This document shows positions 22,210 through 30,041 of a stretch of DNA of 32,020 nt, in pieces. The number at the start of each line of letters is the position of its first letter. Position 1 is the first letter of the stretch. Both the position numbers and the translations under genes were made by a program. Under the pieces are notes generated by a model. That model saw only the letters and a program-made list of their open reading frames with translations, searched no databases and was not told where the DNA came from. The DNA is from Peptococcaceae bacterium (GTDB lineage Bacteria > Bacillota > Desulfitobacteriia > Desulfitobacteriales > Desulfitobacteriaceae): contig JAITOS010000030.1 of assembly GCA_031289815.1 (NCBI GenBank), positions 1 to 32,020 of the forward strand. The letters are read 5' to 3'.

Positions 22210-23406
22210 TTACCCCCTTTTCAAACTAAGTCCTGATTGTTTTGCTTTATCGTATAGCGGCGACATCGTGCGCAAGCGCTCTACGATCTTCGGCAAATTT
22301 TCCAGCACATACGCCACTTCGTCCTCCGTATTTTGCTTTCCCAGGGAAAATCGCAAGGAACCGTGGGCGATCTCATGGGAAAGCCCCATCGCCAGAAGCA
22401 CATGGGAGGGATCCAGGGAGCCGGAGGTGCAGGCGGAACCGCTGGAAGCGGCAATCTCCACCATATCTAAACCCAGCAGCAACGACTCTCCTTCGACGAA
22501 CTGAATGCTCACATTCACGTTATTCACCAAGCGCCGCTCGCCCAGCGGCCCATTAATCTTCACAAAGGGGATCCGTTCGGTAATGCCCAGCAGCAGCTGA
22601 TCTCTCAGCTTTCGCAGCCGTTCGGCCTCTTCCTCCAGCCGCTGTCCGGCCAACTCGCAAGCCAACCCGAAGCCAACCGCTCCCGGCAGGTTCTCTGTTC
22701 CCGAACGACGTTTCTTTTCCTGCCCGCCGCCGTAGGCGCGTTCCTCCAGACGCACGCCCTTGCGGACAAACAGCGCGCCGACCCCTTTGGGTCCATAGAT
22801 CTTGTGAGCGGACATCGTCAACAGATCCGCGTTTAATTCCTGAACATTAATGGGAATCTTTCCTAGTGACTGCACCGCGTCGGTATGAAACAGGATTCCC
22901 CGCTCTTTCGCTAAAGCGCCAATAGCCGCCACCGGCTGGATGGAACCGACTTCGTTATTGGCGTGCATTACACTGATGAGAATCGTATCCGGCCGGATCG
23001 CCTTCTCCACTTCCGCCAGCGAGACAATCCCTTCCTCATCGACCGGCAGCACCGTCAGTTCAAAGCCGTTTTTCGCTAAATACTCAAAGGTTTCCAAGAC
23101 CGCGTGGTGCTCGATCGCCGAGGTGATCAGATGCCGACCTTTCTTTTTATAAGCCTCCGCCACCCCGATGATCGCCATGTTATCCGCTTCCGTGCCGCCG
23201 CTCGTAAAAGTAATTTCCTCCGGCCTGGCGCCAATCAGCCCTGCCACCTGTCCGCGCGCCTCTTCCAGCGCCATTTTCGCTTCTCTGCCAAAGCTGTGAA
23301 TACTCGAAGGGTTTCCGTATTTTTCAGTGCAATAGGCGACCATGACCTTTACTACTTCCGGAGCCACCGGTGTGGTCGCGCTATGATCCATATATACCCG
23401 TTGCAT
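22210..23406 (-). CDS. iscS: Cysteine desulfurase IscS/NifS
   Basis: This PLP-dependent enzyme converts cysteine to alanine and a protein persulfide that feeds NifU and MnmA. The protein (about 398 residues) starts MQRVYMDHSATTPVAPEVV. The PLP lysine is in SAHKIYGPKG (about residue 201) and the active Cys in SGSACTSGSLDPSH (about residue 325). I prefer the ATG at 23406, eight bases after AGGCGG and matching the usual N-terminus; an ATG two codons earlier is possible. It lies 30 bases after the Rrf2 regulator gene and so belongs to its regulon by position. Confidence 0.96.
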   Translation of the reverse strand: MQRVYMDHSATTPVAPEVVKVMVAYCTEKYGNPSSIHSFGREAKMALEEARGQVAGLIGARPEEITFTSGGTEADNMAIIGVAEAYKKKGRHLITSAIEHHAVLETFEYLAKNGFELTVLPVDEEGIVSLAEVEKAIRPDTILISVMHANNEVGSIQPVAAIGALAKERGILFHTDAVQSLGKIPINVQELNADLLTMSAHKIYGPKGVGALFVRKGVRLEERAYGGGQEKKRRSGTENLPGAVGFGLACELAGQRLEEEAERLRKLRDQLLLGITERIPFVKINGPLGERRLVNNVNVSIQFVEGESLLLGLDMVEIAASSGSACTSGSLDPSHVLLAMGLSHEIAHGSLRFSLGKQNTEDEVAYVLENLPKIVERLRTMSPLYDKAKQSGLSLKRG

Positions 23407-23436
23407 TGACATCACCGCCTACCTAGATTGATTCGC

Positions 23437-23850
23437 TTACCGCTCGTCTTTGATCAGATCCGCCAAAGTGATCGCGTCCACCACTCCGGCAATGGAATCC
23501 CGTACCTTCTCCCAGACCGGTCGGGTCATACAAGTATGGAGCTGATTACACTCCGCCGGATCTCTTTCCGATACGCAATGCACCGGAGCAATCGGACCTT
23601 CCAGCACCCGAATGATATCCCCTATGCGTATCTCGTCCGGTTCTCTTCCTAAAGTATAACCACCCTGAACCCCGCGCACACTCTTCACCAAACCCGCCTT
23701 ACGCAGGCTGGAGATCAACTGCTCCAGGTAAGGTTCCGAAATAGCCTGACGTTTCGCCACACTTTTCAGGGAAATCGGTCCCTCCCCTGTATGCTGAGCG
23801 AGGTCCATCATCGCTCTGACCCCATATTGCCCCTTGGTTGAGAGCTTCAT
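23437..23850 (-). CDS. iscR: Rrf2 family regulator, IscR-like with three cysteines
   Basis: The 137-residue winged-helix regulator starts MKLSTKGQYGVRAMMDLA, typical of Rrf2 proteins. In the wing and linker it has C92, C101 and C107. E. coli IscR holds its [2Fe-2S] cluster with three Cys in the same segment, starting at residue 92. CymR, which occupies the equivalent locus in Bacillus, lacks such Cys, so this looks like an Fe-S sensor rather than a cysteine-metabolism regulator. It heads the iscS-nifU-mnmA cluster. An IscR-type-1-like site overlaps its promoter, which suggests negative autoregulation by the cluster-loaded protein. Confidence 0.85.
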   Translation of the reverse strand: MKLSTKGQYGVRAMMDLAQHTGEGPISLKSVAKRQAISEPYLEQLISSLRKAGLVKSVRGVQGGYTLGREPDEIRIGDIIRVLEGPIAPVHCVSERDPAECNQLHTCMTRPVWEKVRDSIAGVVDAITLADLIKDER

Positions 23851-23964
23851 ACCCTCACCCCTTTTTTTACCTTATCTTCTTTTCCGGTCCTGCCGCGACA
23901 TACGACAAGCAACTCTCCGCTACGTGAAATATCTTTATTTTATGTAAAAATACTTCCTCTTTCT

Positions 23965-23995
23965 ATATCGTACTAATTTACTCGGGATTTGTCAA
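23965..23995 (-). promoter_or_regulatory. iscR promoter overlapped by an IscR type-1-like site
   Basis: On the minus strand, TTGACA (23990-23995) and TACGAT (23967-23972) have a 17-base spacer. The 25 bases at 23965-23989 match about 19 of 25 positions of the E. coli type-1 IscR consensus as I recall it, including the YYGA, the AT-rich centre with YAGT, and the TAT end. The site covers the spacer and the -10, so binding would block transcription of iscR-iscS-nifU-mnmA. Confidence 0.6.
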
Positions 23996-24047
23996 GCTCA
24001 GTTTTCCGTCAAATATTCATACCGAAGTATCGCAGAAAAACGATGTA

Positions 24048-24152
24048 TGGGGTGTTGCGAATGCCTATCTCAAAATTCCAAGCACTTCCGCAGATTTTGT
24101 GATAATGACTTTTACAGCGCGTAAGCGTTTAGGCTGAAAGGTGCACACCCCA
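24048..24152. other. Intergenic stretch with distant 8-bp inverted repeats
   Basis: TGGGGTGT (24048-24055) and its exact reverse complement ACACCCCA (24145-24152) frame 89 AT-rich bases in the 398-base gap between iscR and rarA. No ORF or known RNA motif is visible. It could be a small mobile-element remnant, a structured RNA, or chance. Confidence 0.25.
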
Positions 24153-24204
24153 AAAACGTCGCAATAACTGTCTCGATTTTGTCGCGATAATTTAAAAAAT
24201 GCGG

Positions 24205-24210
24205 TATACT
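24205..24210 (+). promoter_or_regulatory. Probable -10 box of the rarA promoter
   Basis: TATACT lies 38 bases before the rarA start codon. No good -35 box is visible at the right distance (TCGCGA at 17 bases is poor), so the promoter is weak or activator-dependent. Confidence 0.35.
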
Positions 24211-24248
24211 GAACCTACAATAATTAAAGAGAGCAGGACGTCTACGCT

Positions 24249-25493
24249 ATGGATTTATTTGATTACGCCGCTCATTCTCAGCAGCCGCTGGCCGAACGAA
24301 TGCGTCCCCGAACGCTGGATGAGCTGTGCGGACAGGACGCTATCCTCGGCCCAGGCCGTTTATTGCGCACCCTGATTGAGACCGATCAGGTTCCCTCCAT
24401 GATCCTTCAAGGTCCCCCAGCTACCGGAAAAACCAGCTTAGCGCTCGTCATCCAGGCGCTGACCCACGCGGAATTCATCCGCTTAAACGCCGTCTCTTTG
24501 ACCGTCGCCGAACTCCGCTCCGCGATTGAGCTGGCAAAAGACCACATGAAATTCTACGGCAAAAAAACCATCGTCTTTATCGACGAGATCCATACCATGA
24601 AGTCCAATGTCCAAATGTCTCTGCTGCCGGTGGTGGAAGACGGCTCGCTGATCCTGATCGGCGCGACGACCGAGAGTATCGCTCACGAGATCGTTCCCCC
24701 TCTGGCTTCGCGCTGTAAAACCTACACCCTGACACCTTTAGCGAAAACGGATATCATCGCCCTGACGGCAAAAGCCCTGAGTGATCCCGACCGGGGATAT
24801 GGCGCCAGAGAACTGTCCATCCGGCCAGACGCCCTGGAATATCTGGCGGATAGCTGCAACGGCGATATCCGCAGCGCCCTGAATTCTCTGGAAGCCGCTG
24901 TGCTGAGTACGGAATTAAGAGGACAGATCACCCTGGAAAAGATCAAAGACGCTTGTCAGTTCCGATTGAACAGTATTTCCACGACGGACTATTATGATCT
25001 CATCTCCGCTTTTATCAAATCCCTGCGCGGCAGCCGGACGGACGCGGCCCTCTATTGGCTGGCCCGGATGCTGCATTCTGGCGTTGATCCCCTTTTTATC
25101 GCCCGGAGAATGGTCATCCACGCCGCCGAAGACGTCGGTTTGGCCAACCCCGCCGCTTTGCAAATCGCCGTCGCCGCCAAGCAGGCCATTGAATTTATCG
25201 GGATGCCGGAAGCCCGCATTCCCTTGGCGGAAGCCGTGATCTATCTCTGCGAAAGCCCAAAATCCAATTCCGCCTATAAAGCGATCAGCCGCGCCCTGGA
25301 ACTGGTAAAAGAAACGAATGCCTACGGCGTTCCGGCTGACCTGAAAAACAGCTCCGGTTTATATGTCAATCCCCTCGATCATCCCGGCGCTACACTTCAT
25401 TATCTGCCGGAGGAACTAGCGGATATCAGCCTGTACACCCCTCAGAATTCCGGCTTTGAACAACAACTGTATAACAAACGGCACAAGAAATAA
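24249..25493 (+). CDS. rarA: Replication-associated recombination protein A (RarA/MgsA) AAA+ ATPase
   Basis: The 414-residue AAA+ ATPase acts at stalled replication forks. It opens with PLAERMRPRTLDELCGQDAI, the standard RarA start. Walker A is GPPATGKTS (about residue 56), with Ala where Gly is usual, and Walker B is IVFIDEIHTM. The sensor region GATTES and the arginine-finger segment LASRCKTYTL follow. The C-terminal half has the MgsA-type ARRMVIHAAEDVGLANPAAL and ALYWLARML blocks. It is transcribed divergently from iscR. The equivalent gene (yrvN) is next to cymR in Bacillus subtilis, so the position is ancestral. The ribosome-binding site (AGGA, 10 bases away) is modest. Confidence 0.94.
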   Translation: MDLFDYAAHSQQPLAERMRPRTLDELCGQDAILGPGRLLRTLIETDQVPSMILQGPPATGKTSLALVIQALTHAEFIRLNAVSLTVAELRSAIELAKDHMKFYGKKTIVFIDEIHTMKSNVQMSLLPVVEDGSLILIGATTESIAHEIVPPLASRCKTYTLTPLAKTDIIALTAKALSDPDRGYGARELSIRPDALEYLADSCNGDIRSALNSLEAAVLSTELRGQITLEKIKDACQFRLNSISTTDYYDLISAFIKSLRGSRTDAALYWLARMLHSGVDPLFIARRMVIHAAEDVGLANPAALQIAVAAKQAIEFIGMPEARIPLAEAVIYLCESPKSNSAYKAISRALELVKETNAYGVPADLKNSSGLYVNPLDHPGATLHYLPEELADISLYTPQNSGFEQQLYNKRHKK

Positions 25494-25563
25494 CGCGGAA
25501 ATCAACGCGTCCCGGATGGCGCTGAACGAAAGCCGCGAAGTGCTAAAAATCAGGGGGTATCCT

Positions 25564-27552
25564 TCATACCGGCTCCAGACCGCTCTCTTTCTTATACACA
25601 TTGGCAAAGACGCTTAACTGGGCGATCGTTCCCAAGACAATCACCTGATCGCCCAGCGCGATAATCTCCGCACTGGGCGGGTTCGTGATCATGCGTCCGT
25701 CGGACTTTCTGATCGTCACGACGTTGCAGCCGGTTTCCTCGCGTATCAAAGATTCTTCCAGGGTTTTATCGAGCCAGGGAAAACTCTCATCAATCGTAAA
25801 TTCTTTAATTCTCAGAGTGTTCATGCGATCCTGATGGGGATCCCGGTCATTAATCAAGCGCCGGTAGTCTTTTTCCACCGTGGTTGCGATATAGCTTTCG
25901 ATTTTATCATAGGAGAGATTGAGGGTATACATCATATGCCAGATGAGCTGTAAGCCCCCTTCGGTTTCCGGCTGAACGATTTCCGTCACTCCTTCTTCTT
26001 TAAGGATATCCCTTTCCCAGCGGTTATGCGCCCTGGATAAGATGATCAGATTCGGGTTAGCCTTCAACAGACTGCGGGTAGAGCGTTGATTGCCAAAGAT
26101 ATCGGGCAGCGCCAAAACCGCCAGAATCGCCGTTTCCGGGTGGGCGTGTTCCAAAACAATCTCATTGGAAGCGTCGCCGTAGATCAGGGGAATCCCCTTC
26201 CGGTTCAGTTCTTTGATCACCATATAATCGTATTCGATGACCACAAAGGGAATCTCCAGGGTTTTCAGGGCCTCGCCGATATGACGGCCTACCCGTCCGT
26301 AGCCGCACAGGATGACATGATCGTGAAAGGAATGCTCCTCGGTTCCGTAACTGACTTCCGTTTCTTTCGGGAATAATTTTTTGAACCACGACGAGCGTGT
26401 CAGGGCGGCGTACAGGCGGGGTGAGACATTGATAAACAACGGCGTCAGCAATATGGAAACGATCGCCGTCGCCAGAATAATATCATTGAGGCTGGCCGGA
26501 ATGAGATTGGCCCCCATGCCGATCTGGGCCAGGACGATGGAGAATTCCCCAGTCTGCAATAAGCCCATGCCGGAATAAAAGGCTATGCGGCTGTGGAATT
26601 TGAAGGCGCGCACGACGCCAAAGACAATGAGGAATTTCCCCAGGATAATGACAGCCAGAATGATCAGCGACGCCGCCCAATTGGAAGTGAAGCTGGAGAT
26701 GTTGACCATCGTACCCACCGACACAAAGAACAACACCACAAAAGCGTCCCGGAAAGATATGATTTTCCCCATAATCTCCTGAGCGTACTCCGATTCGCTG
26801 ATGACCAAGCCGGCCAGGAACGCGCCTAAAGAGACCGAAAGACCCACGGCGTGTGATATGGCGGCGACCCCAATCCCCAAACTTAACGCTAACAGCAGAA
26901 AAGTTTCATTACTGCTGCTTTTCGCCGCCCGATCCAGCAGCGTAGGCGCAATCTTACTGGCCAAATACATCATGAGGAAGACAAAAACGACCGTTTTAAG
27001 GATGGAAATAAAGATGAGGGATGCGTTGCCGTCCGCCATGTTGTGCACCGCCGGCAGGATGGACACCATCGCCACCACCGCTAGGTCCTGGACAATGAGG
27101 ATGCCGATCATAATCTGGCTGTGAATCGAATCGGTTTCACCGCGGTCGTTCAGGGTTCTGAGTACGATCATGGTACTGCTGGCCGCCAGGGCGCAACCCA
27201 AAAAGGCGGATTCATACAGGCTGAACTTTAGCAGATAGCCCGCAACTCCCCCCAGCAGGATGGTAAGCAGGATCTGAATGAGCCCGCCAAACACGGCGAC
27301 ATTGCGCACCTTATTCAAACGGGAAAGAGAAAACTCGATCCCCAGCGTAAACATCAGCAAAATGACGCCCAGCTCGGACATATCCTTCACTAATTCCATA
27401 TTATTGATCAGTCCCAACGCGTTCGGCCCGATCAGTATCCCGCCCACGATATAGCCGATGATCGGTGACTGTTTTAAACGATCCGCTATAAATCCGCCTA
27501 TCAGGGCGGCGACAAAGACTATGACGATGTCAAATACCAGAGAAGTTTCCAT
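25564..27552 (-). CDS. CPA2-family cation:proton antiporter (Kef-type) with RCK domains
   Basis: The 662-residue protein has an N-terminal membrane part of about 12 helices (residues 5-385), with GYIVGGILIGPNALGL and LGVILLMFTLGIEFSLSRL typical of the Kef/CPA2 group. A cytoplasmic RCK_N/TrkA-N domain begins near residue 414 with HVILCGYGRVGRHIGEAL, a nucleotide-binding Rossmann motif, and includes LIYGDASNEIVLEHA. A TrkA-C domain ends the protein (about 570-655). It probably exchanges K+ or Na+ for H+ and is gated by a nucleotide or nucleotide-like ligand. It converges with rarA across 70 bases and has its own promoter. GGGAGGGACAGG precedes the ATG. Confidence 0.93.
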   Translation of the reverse strand: METSLVFDIVIVFVAALIGGFIADRLKQSPIIGYIVGGILIGPNALGLINNMELVKDMSELGVILLMFTLGIEFSLSRLNKVRNVAVFGGLIQILLTILLGGVAGYLLKFSLYESAFLGCALAASSTMIVLRTLNDRGETDSIHSQIMIGILIVQDLAVVAMVSILPAVHNMADGNASLIFISILKTVVFVFLMMYLASKIAPTLLDRAAKSSSNETFLLLALSLGIGVAAISHAVGLSVSLGAFLAGLVISESEYAQEIMGKIISFRDAFVVLFFVSVGTMVNISSFTSNWAASLIILAVIILGKFLIVFGVVRAFKFHSRIAFYSGMGLLQTGEFSIVLAQIGMGANLIPASLNDIILATAIVSILLTPLFINVSPRLYAALTRSSWFKKLFPKETEVSYGTEEHSFHDHVILCGYGRVGRHIGEALKTLEIPFVVIEYDYMVIKELNRKGIPLIYGDASNEIVLEHAHPETAILAVLALPDIFGNQRSTRSLLKANPNLIILSRAHNRWERDILKEEGVTEIVQPETEGGLQLIWHMMYTLNLSYDKIESYIATTVEKDYRRLINDRDPHQDRMNTLRIKEFTIDESFPWLDKTLEESLIREETGCNVVTIRKSDGRMITNPPSAEIIALGDQVIVLGTIAQLSVFANVYKKESGLEPV

Positions 27553-27588
27553 CCTGTCCCTCCCTTGAGATATTTTCTGAATATAACC

Positions 27589-27617
27589 ATTCTATCTGAA
27601 AAACAAGCGAACCGCAA
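27589..27617 (-). promoter_or_regulatory. Candidate promoter of the Kef-type antiporter
   Basis: On the minus strand, TTGCGG (27612-27617) and TAGAAT (27589-27594) are 17 bases apart, about 40 bases upstream of the start codon. Confidence 0.5.
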
Positions 27618-27762
27618 CCGGGCCCGCAAAAACAAGCTATAAAAGCCGCTAAAAAGGCGCTGTTTCGCTGAAATCTCCAAAACGAAAACCGTCGAACTTG
27701 CCCGTCGGCGCCGCGGCAATTTCAGTAAACCTCATCCGTCTTGCGACCGCTGCTATAAAGAC

Positions 27763-27792
27763 AAATAGGCACACCTACGCACGCCTATTTTT
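27763..27792. terminator. Hairpin terminator downstream of trxA
   Basis: AAATAGGC (27763-27770) pairs exactly with GCCTATTT (27783-27790). On the minus strand it is followed by GTCTTT, about 50 bases after the trxA stop. On the plus strand a T-run closes the right arm, so it could work both ways. The rest of the gap 27553-27842 shows only the antiporter promoter. Confidence 0.6.
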
Positions 27793-27842
27793 AATGATCT
27801 CTACTTTTATAATTTTTGTCCTTCCGCCGTGGGATACGAGCT

Positions 27843-28172
27843 TCAACAATAAGCGCTCAGCAATTTTTCCAGCTCTTCTTTCGGCCGGAAGCCGATCACC
27901 TTATCGACAATCTTACCTTCTTTGAAAACCGCCAGGGTCGGAATCGTCATCACTTCATACTGAGCGGCAATCGCATTGTTCTCGTCTACGTTCAGCTTGC
28001 CCACGACCATTTTGCCGACGTATTCTTCCGCGATCTCCTCCACAATAGGACCCACCATCCGGCACGGACCGCACCACGCCGCCCAAAAATCGACCAGCAC
28101 CGGTTTTTCAGAGTCTATCACCGCCTGCTGCCATTCGTCCGTCGTAAAGGTTTTCAGATTTTCTCCCGCCAT
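27843..28172 (-). CDS. trxA: Thioredoxin
   Basis: The 109-residue thioredoxin has the redox motif W-C34-G-P-C37 in VLVDFWAAWCGPCRMVGPIV, the cis-proline in MTIPTLAVFKEGK and the conserved Gly of VIGFRPKEEL. It reduces disulfides in the cytoplasm, with electrons from thioredoxin reductase. The ATG at 28172 lies eight bases after AGGAGG; a TTG two codons earlier is less likely. An extra Cys is the last residue, which is uncommon. It is a single-gene unit with its own consensus promoter and a downstream hairpin. Confidence 0.96.
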   Translation of the reverse strand: MAGENLKTFTTDEWQQAVIDSEKPVLVDFWAAWCGPCRMVGPIVEEIAEEYVGKMVVGKLNVDENNAIAAQYEVMTIPTLAVFKEGKIVDKVIGFRPKEELEKLLSAYC

Positions 28173-28213
28173 AACCAAACCCTCCTATTCCTACAGGGTA
28201 CTTGTCCTCTTTT

Positions 28214-28242
28214 ATTATAATCAGGCGCTTCCTTCCTGTCAA
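28214..28242 (-). promoter_or_regulatory. trxA promoter, full sigma-A consensus
   Basis: On the minus strand, TTGACA (28237-28242) and TATAAT (28214-28219) are separated by 17 bases. It overlaps the region just after the aspS stop codon. This is the strongest promoter in the window. Confidence 0.85.
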
Positions 28243-28256
28243 CCATGTCCCCGGAA

Positions 28257-30041
28257 TTACGATTTTTTAACCGGCGGCAGCTCAATCTTCAGGGAAAGCT
28301 CTTTCAACTGCTCTACGACCACGGGAGAGGGTGCGCGCGTCAGGAGACAGGAAGCGCTTTGCGTCTTGGGAAAGGCGATGACGTCGCGGATGTTGTCTCG
28401 TCCCGTCAAAAGCATGACCAGCCGATCCAAGCCCAGGGCAATCCCCCCGTGCGGCGGCGTCCCGTAGTCAAAGGCTTCCAGGATATAGCCAAACCGTTCT
28501 TCCACCTCGGTCGGCGACAGGCCGATCATATGAAACATCTGCTCCTGAATTTCACGGCGATGAATCCGGATACTGCCGCCGCCCAATTCGTAGCCGTTGA
28601 GGATGATATCATAGGCTTTCGCCCGCACCGCTAAGGGATCGCTCTTTAATAGCTCCACATCCTCGTCCATCGGCGCGGTGAACATATGATGGATCGCCGT
28701 ATAGCGCCGTTCCTCTTCGTCATATTCCAGCAAGGGGAATTCCGTCAGCCACAGGAAGTTCAGCTGCCCTTCCGGGATCAGGTTCAAGCGTCTGGCCAGC
28801 TCCAGCCGCACATTTCCCAGGGTATTCGCCACCACGTCTTCCTTATCCGCTACAAAAAACAGGATATCCCCGGTTTCAGCGCCCATGCGCGCTAACAGGG
28901 CCTGCTGTTTCTCCTCGGTCATGAATTTCACGATAGGCGATCGCAAGCCGTCCTCCGCCACCACGATCCAGGCCAATCCCTTCGCCTTAAAACCCAGCGC
29001 GTATTTGCCCAGATCGTCGATTTCGCTTCGGGGCATTCCCTGCGCTCCTTTGGCGTTGATACCCTTGACTTGCCCTCCCTTGGCGACAGCGTCGGCAAAT
29101 ACTTTAAATCCCGCGTCGGCTACCACGTCGCTCACGTCGATTAATTCCAGCCCAAAGCGGGTGTCCGGTTTATCCGAGCCATAGCGTTCCCTCGCCTCCC
29201 GGTAGGTTAAGCGCGGAAAGGGGGTCGTCAAGGGTTTCCCGCCCAGTTCGGCAAAGATCGCCGCCAGGAGGGCTTCCACCAGCGGCAGGATATCCTCCAT
29301 TTCCATAAAGGACATTTCTATATCCAGCTGGGTAAATTCCGGCTGCCGGTCGGCGCGTAAATCCTCGTCGCGAAAACAGCGCGCGATCTGAAAATATTTT
29401 TCCATACCGGCCACCATCAATAATTGTTTGAAGATCTGCGGCGACTGGGGCAAAGCATAGAATTCCCCCGGATGAACCCGGCTGGGAACGAGATAATCAC
29501 GCGCTCCTTCGGGAGAGGACAAGCCCAGCATCGGCGTTTCAATCTCCAAAAATCCCTGAGCGTCGAGAAAATTACGGATTAACTGAGTCACGCGGTGCCG
29601 TTTCTGAAAAACCTTCGCCATTTCCGGTCGGCGCAAATCCAGATAGCGGTGCTTCAGGCGCAAGGTTTCATCCACGTCCAATTGATCCTGGATATAAAAC
29701 GGCGGCGTTTTCGCGCCATTCAGAATGTGCAGGGCCGTCGCCACAATCTCGATCTGACCGGTAGAGAGATTGGGATTTTCCTGGCCGGCCGGTCTTTGCC
29801 TGACGGCCCCTGTCACCGCTACGACAAACTCATTGCGCAGCTTTTCCGCCGCCGCAAAGCCGTCCGCCGACATATCCGGATGGAACACGACCTGCACCAT
29901 TCCCGACCGGTCCCTCAGATCGACAAAGATCACCCCGCCATGATCGCGGCGGCGCTGCACCCAGCCCAGCAATTGTACGGTTTGCCCCTTAGCGCTTACT
30001 CCCAAATTTCCTGATTCTGTCCGTTCGCTCAACAAGGTCAT
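28257..30041 (-). CDS. aspS: Aspartyl-tRNA synthetase, probably non-discriminating (Asp/Asn)
   Basis: The 594-residue bacterial-type class II enzyme has an OB-fold anticodon domain (residues 20-115), a catalytic core with FLEIETPMLGLSSPEGARDY and FRDEDLRADRQPEFTQLD (motif 2), the bacterial GAD insertion, and motif 3 in GGIALGLDRLVMLL. In the anticodon domain it has His at residue 34 (RRRDHGG) and Gly at residue 86 (RPAGQEN). From work on Pseudomonas aeruginosa AspRS, His and Gly there go with charging both tRNA-Asp and tRNA-Asn; the discriminating E. coli enzyme has Leu and Lys. If so, Asp-tRNA-Asn would be amidated by GatCAB, encoded elsewhere. The start abuts the hisS stop codon. Confidence 0.95.
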   Translation of the reverse strand: MTLLSERTESGNLGVSAKGQTVQLLGWVQRRRDHGGVIFVDLRDRSGMVQVVFHPDMSADGFAAAEKLRNEFVVAVTGAVRQRPAGQENPNLSTGQIEIVATALHILNGAKTPPFYIQDQLDVDETLRLKHRYLDLRRPEMAKVFQKRHRVTQLIRNFLDAQGFLEIETPMLGLSSPEGARDYLVPSRVHPGEFYALPQSPQIFKQLLMVAGMEKYFQIARCFRDEDLRADRQPEFTQLDIEMSFMEMEDILPLVEALLAAIFAELGGKPLTTPFPRLTYREARERYGSDKPDTRFGLELIDVSDVVADAGFKVFADAVAKGGQVKGINAKGAQGMPRSEIDDLGKYALGFKAKGLAWIVVAEDGLRSPIVKFMTEEKQQALLARMGAETGDILFFVADKEDVVANTLGNVRLELARRLNLIPEGQLNFLWLTEFPLLEYDEEERRYTAIHHMFTAPMDEDVELLKSDPLAVRAKAYDIILNGYELGGGSIRIHRREIQEQMFHMIGLSPTEVEERFGYILEAFDYGTPPHGGIALGLDRLVMLLTGRDNIRDVIAFPKTQSASCLLTRAPSPVVVEQLKELSLKIELPPVKKS

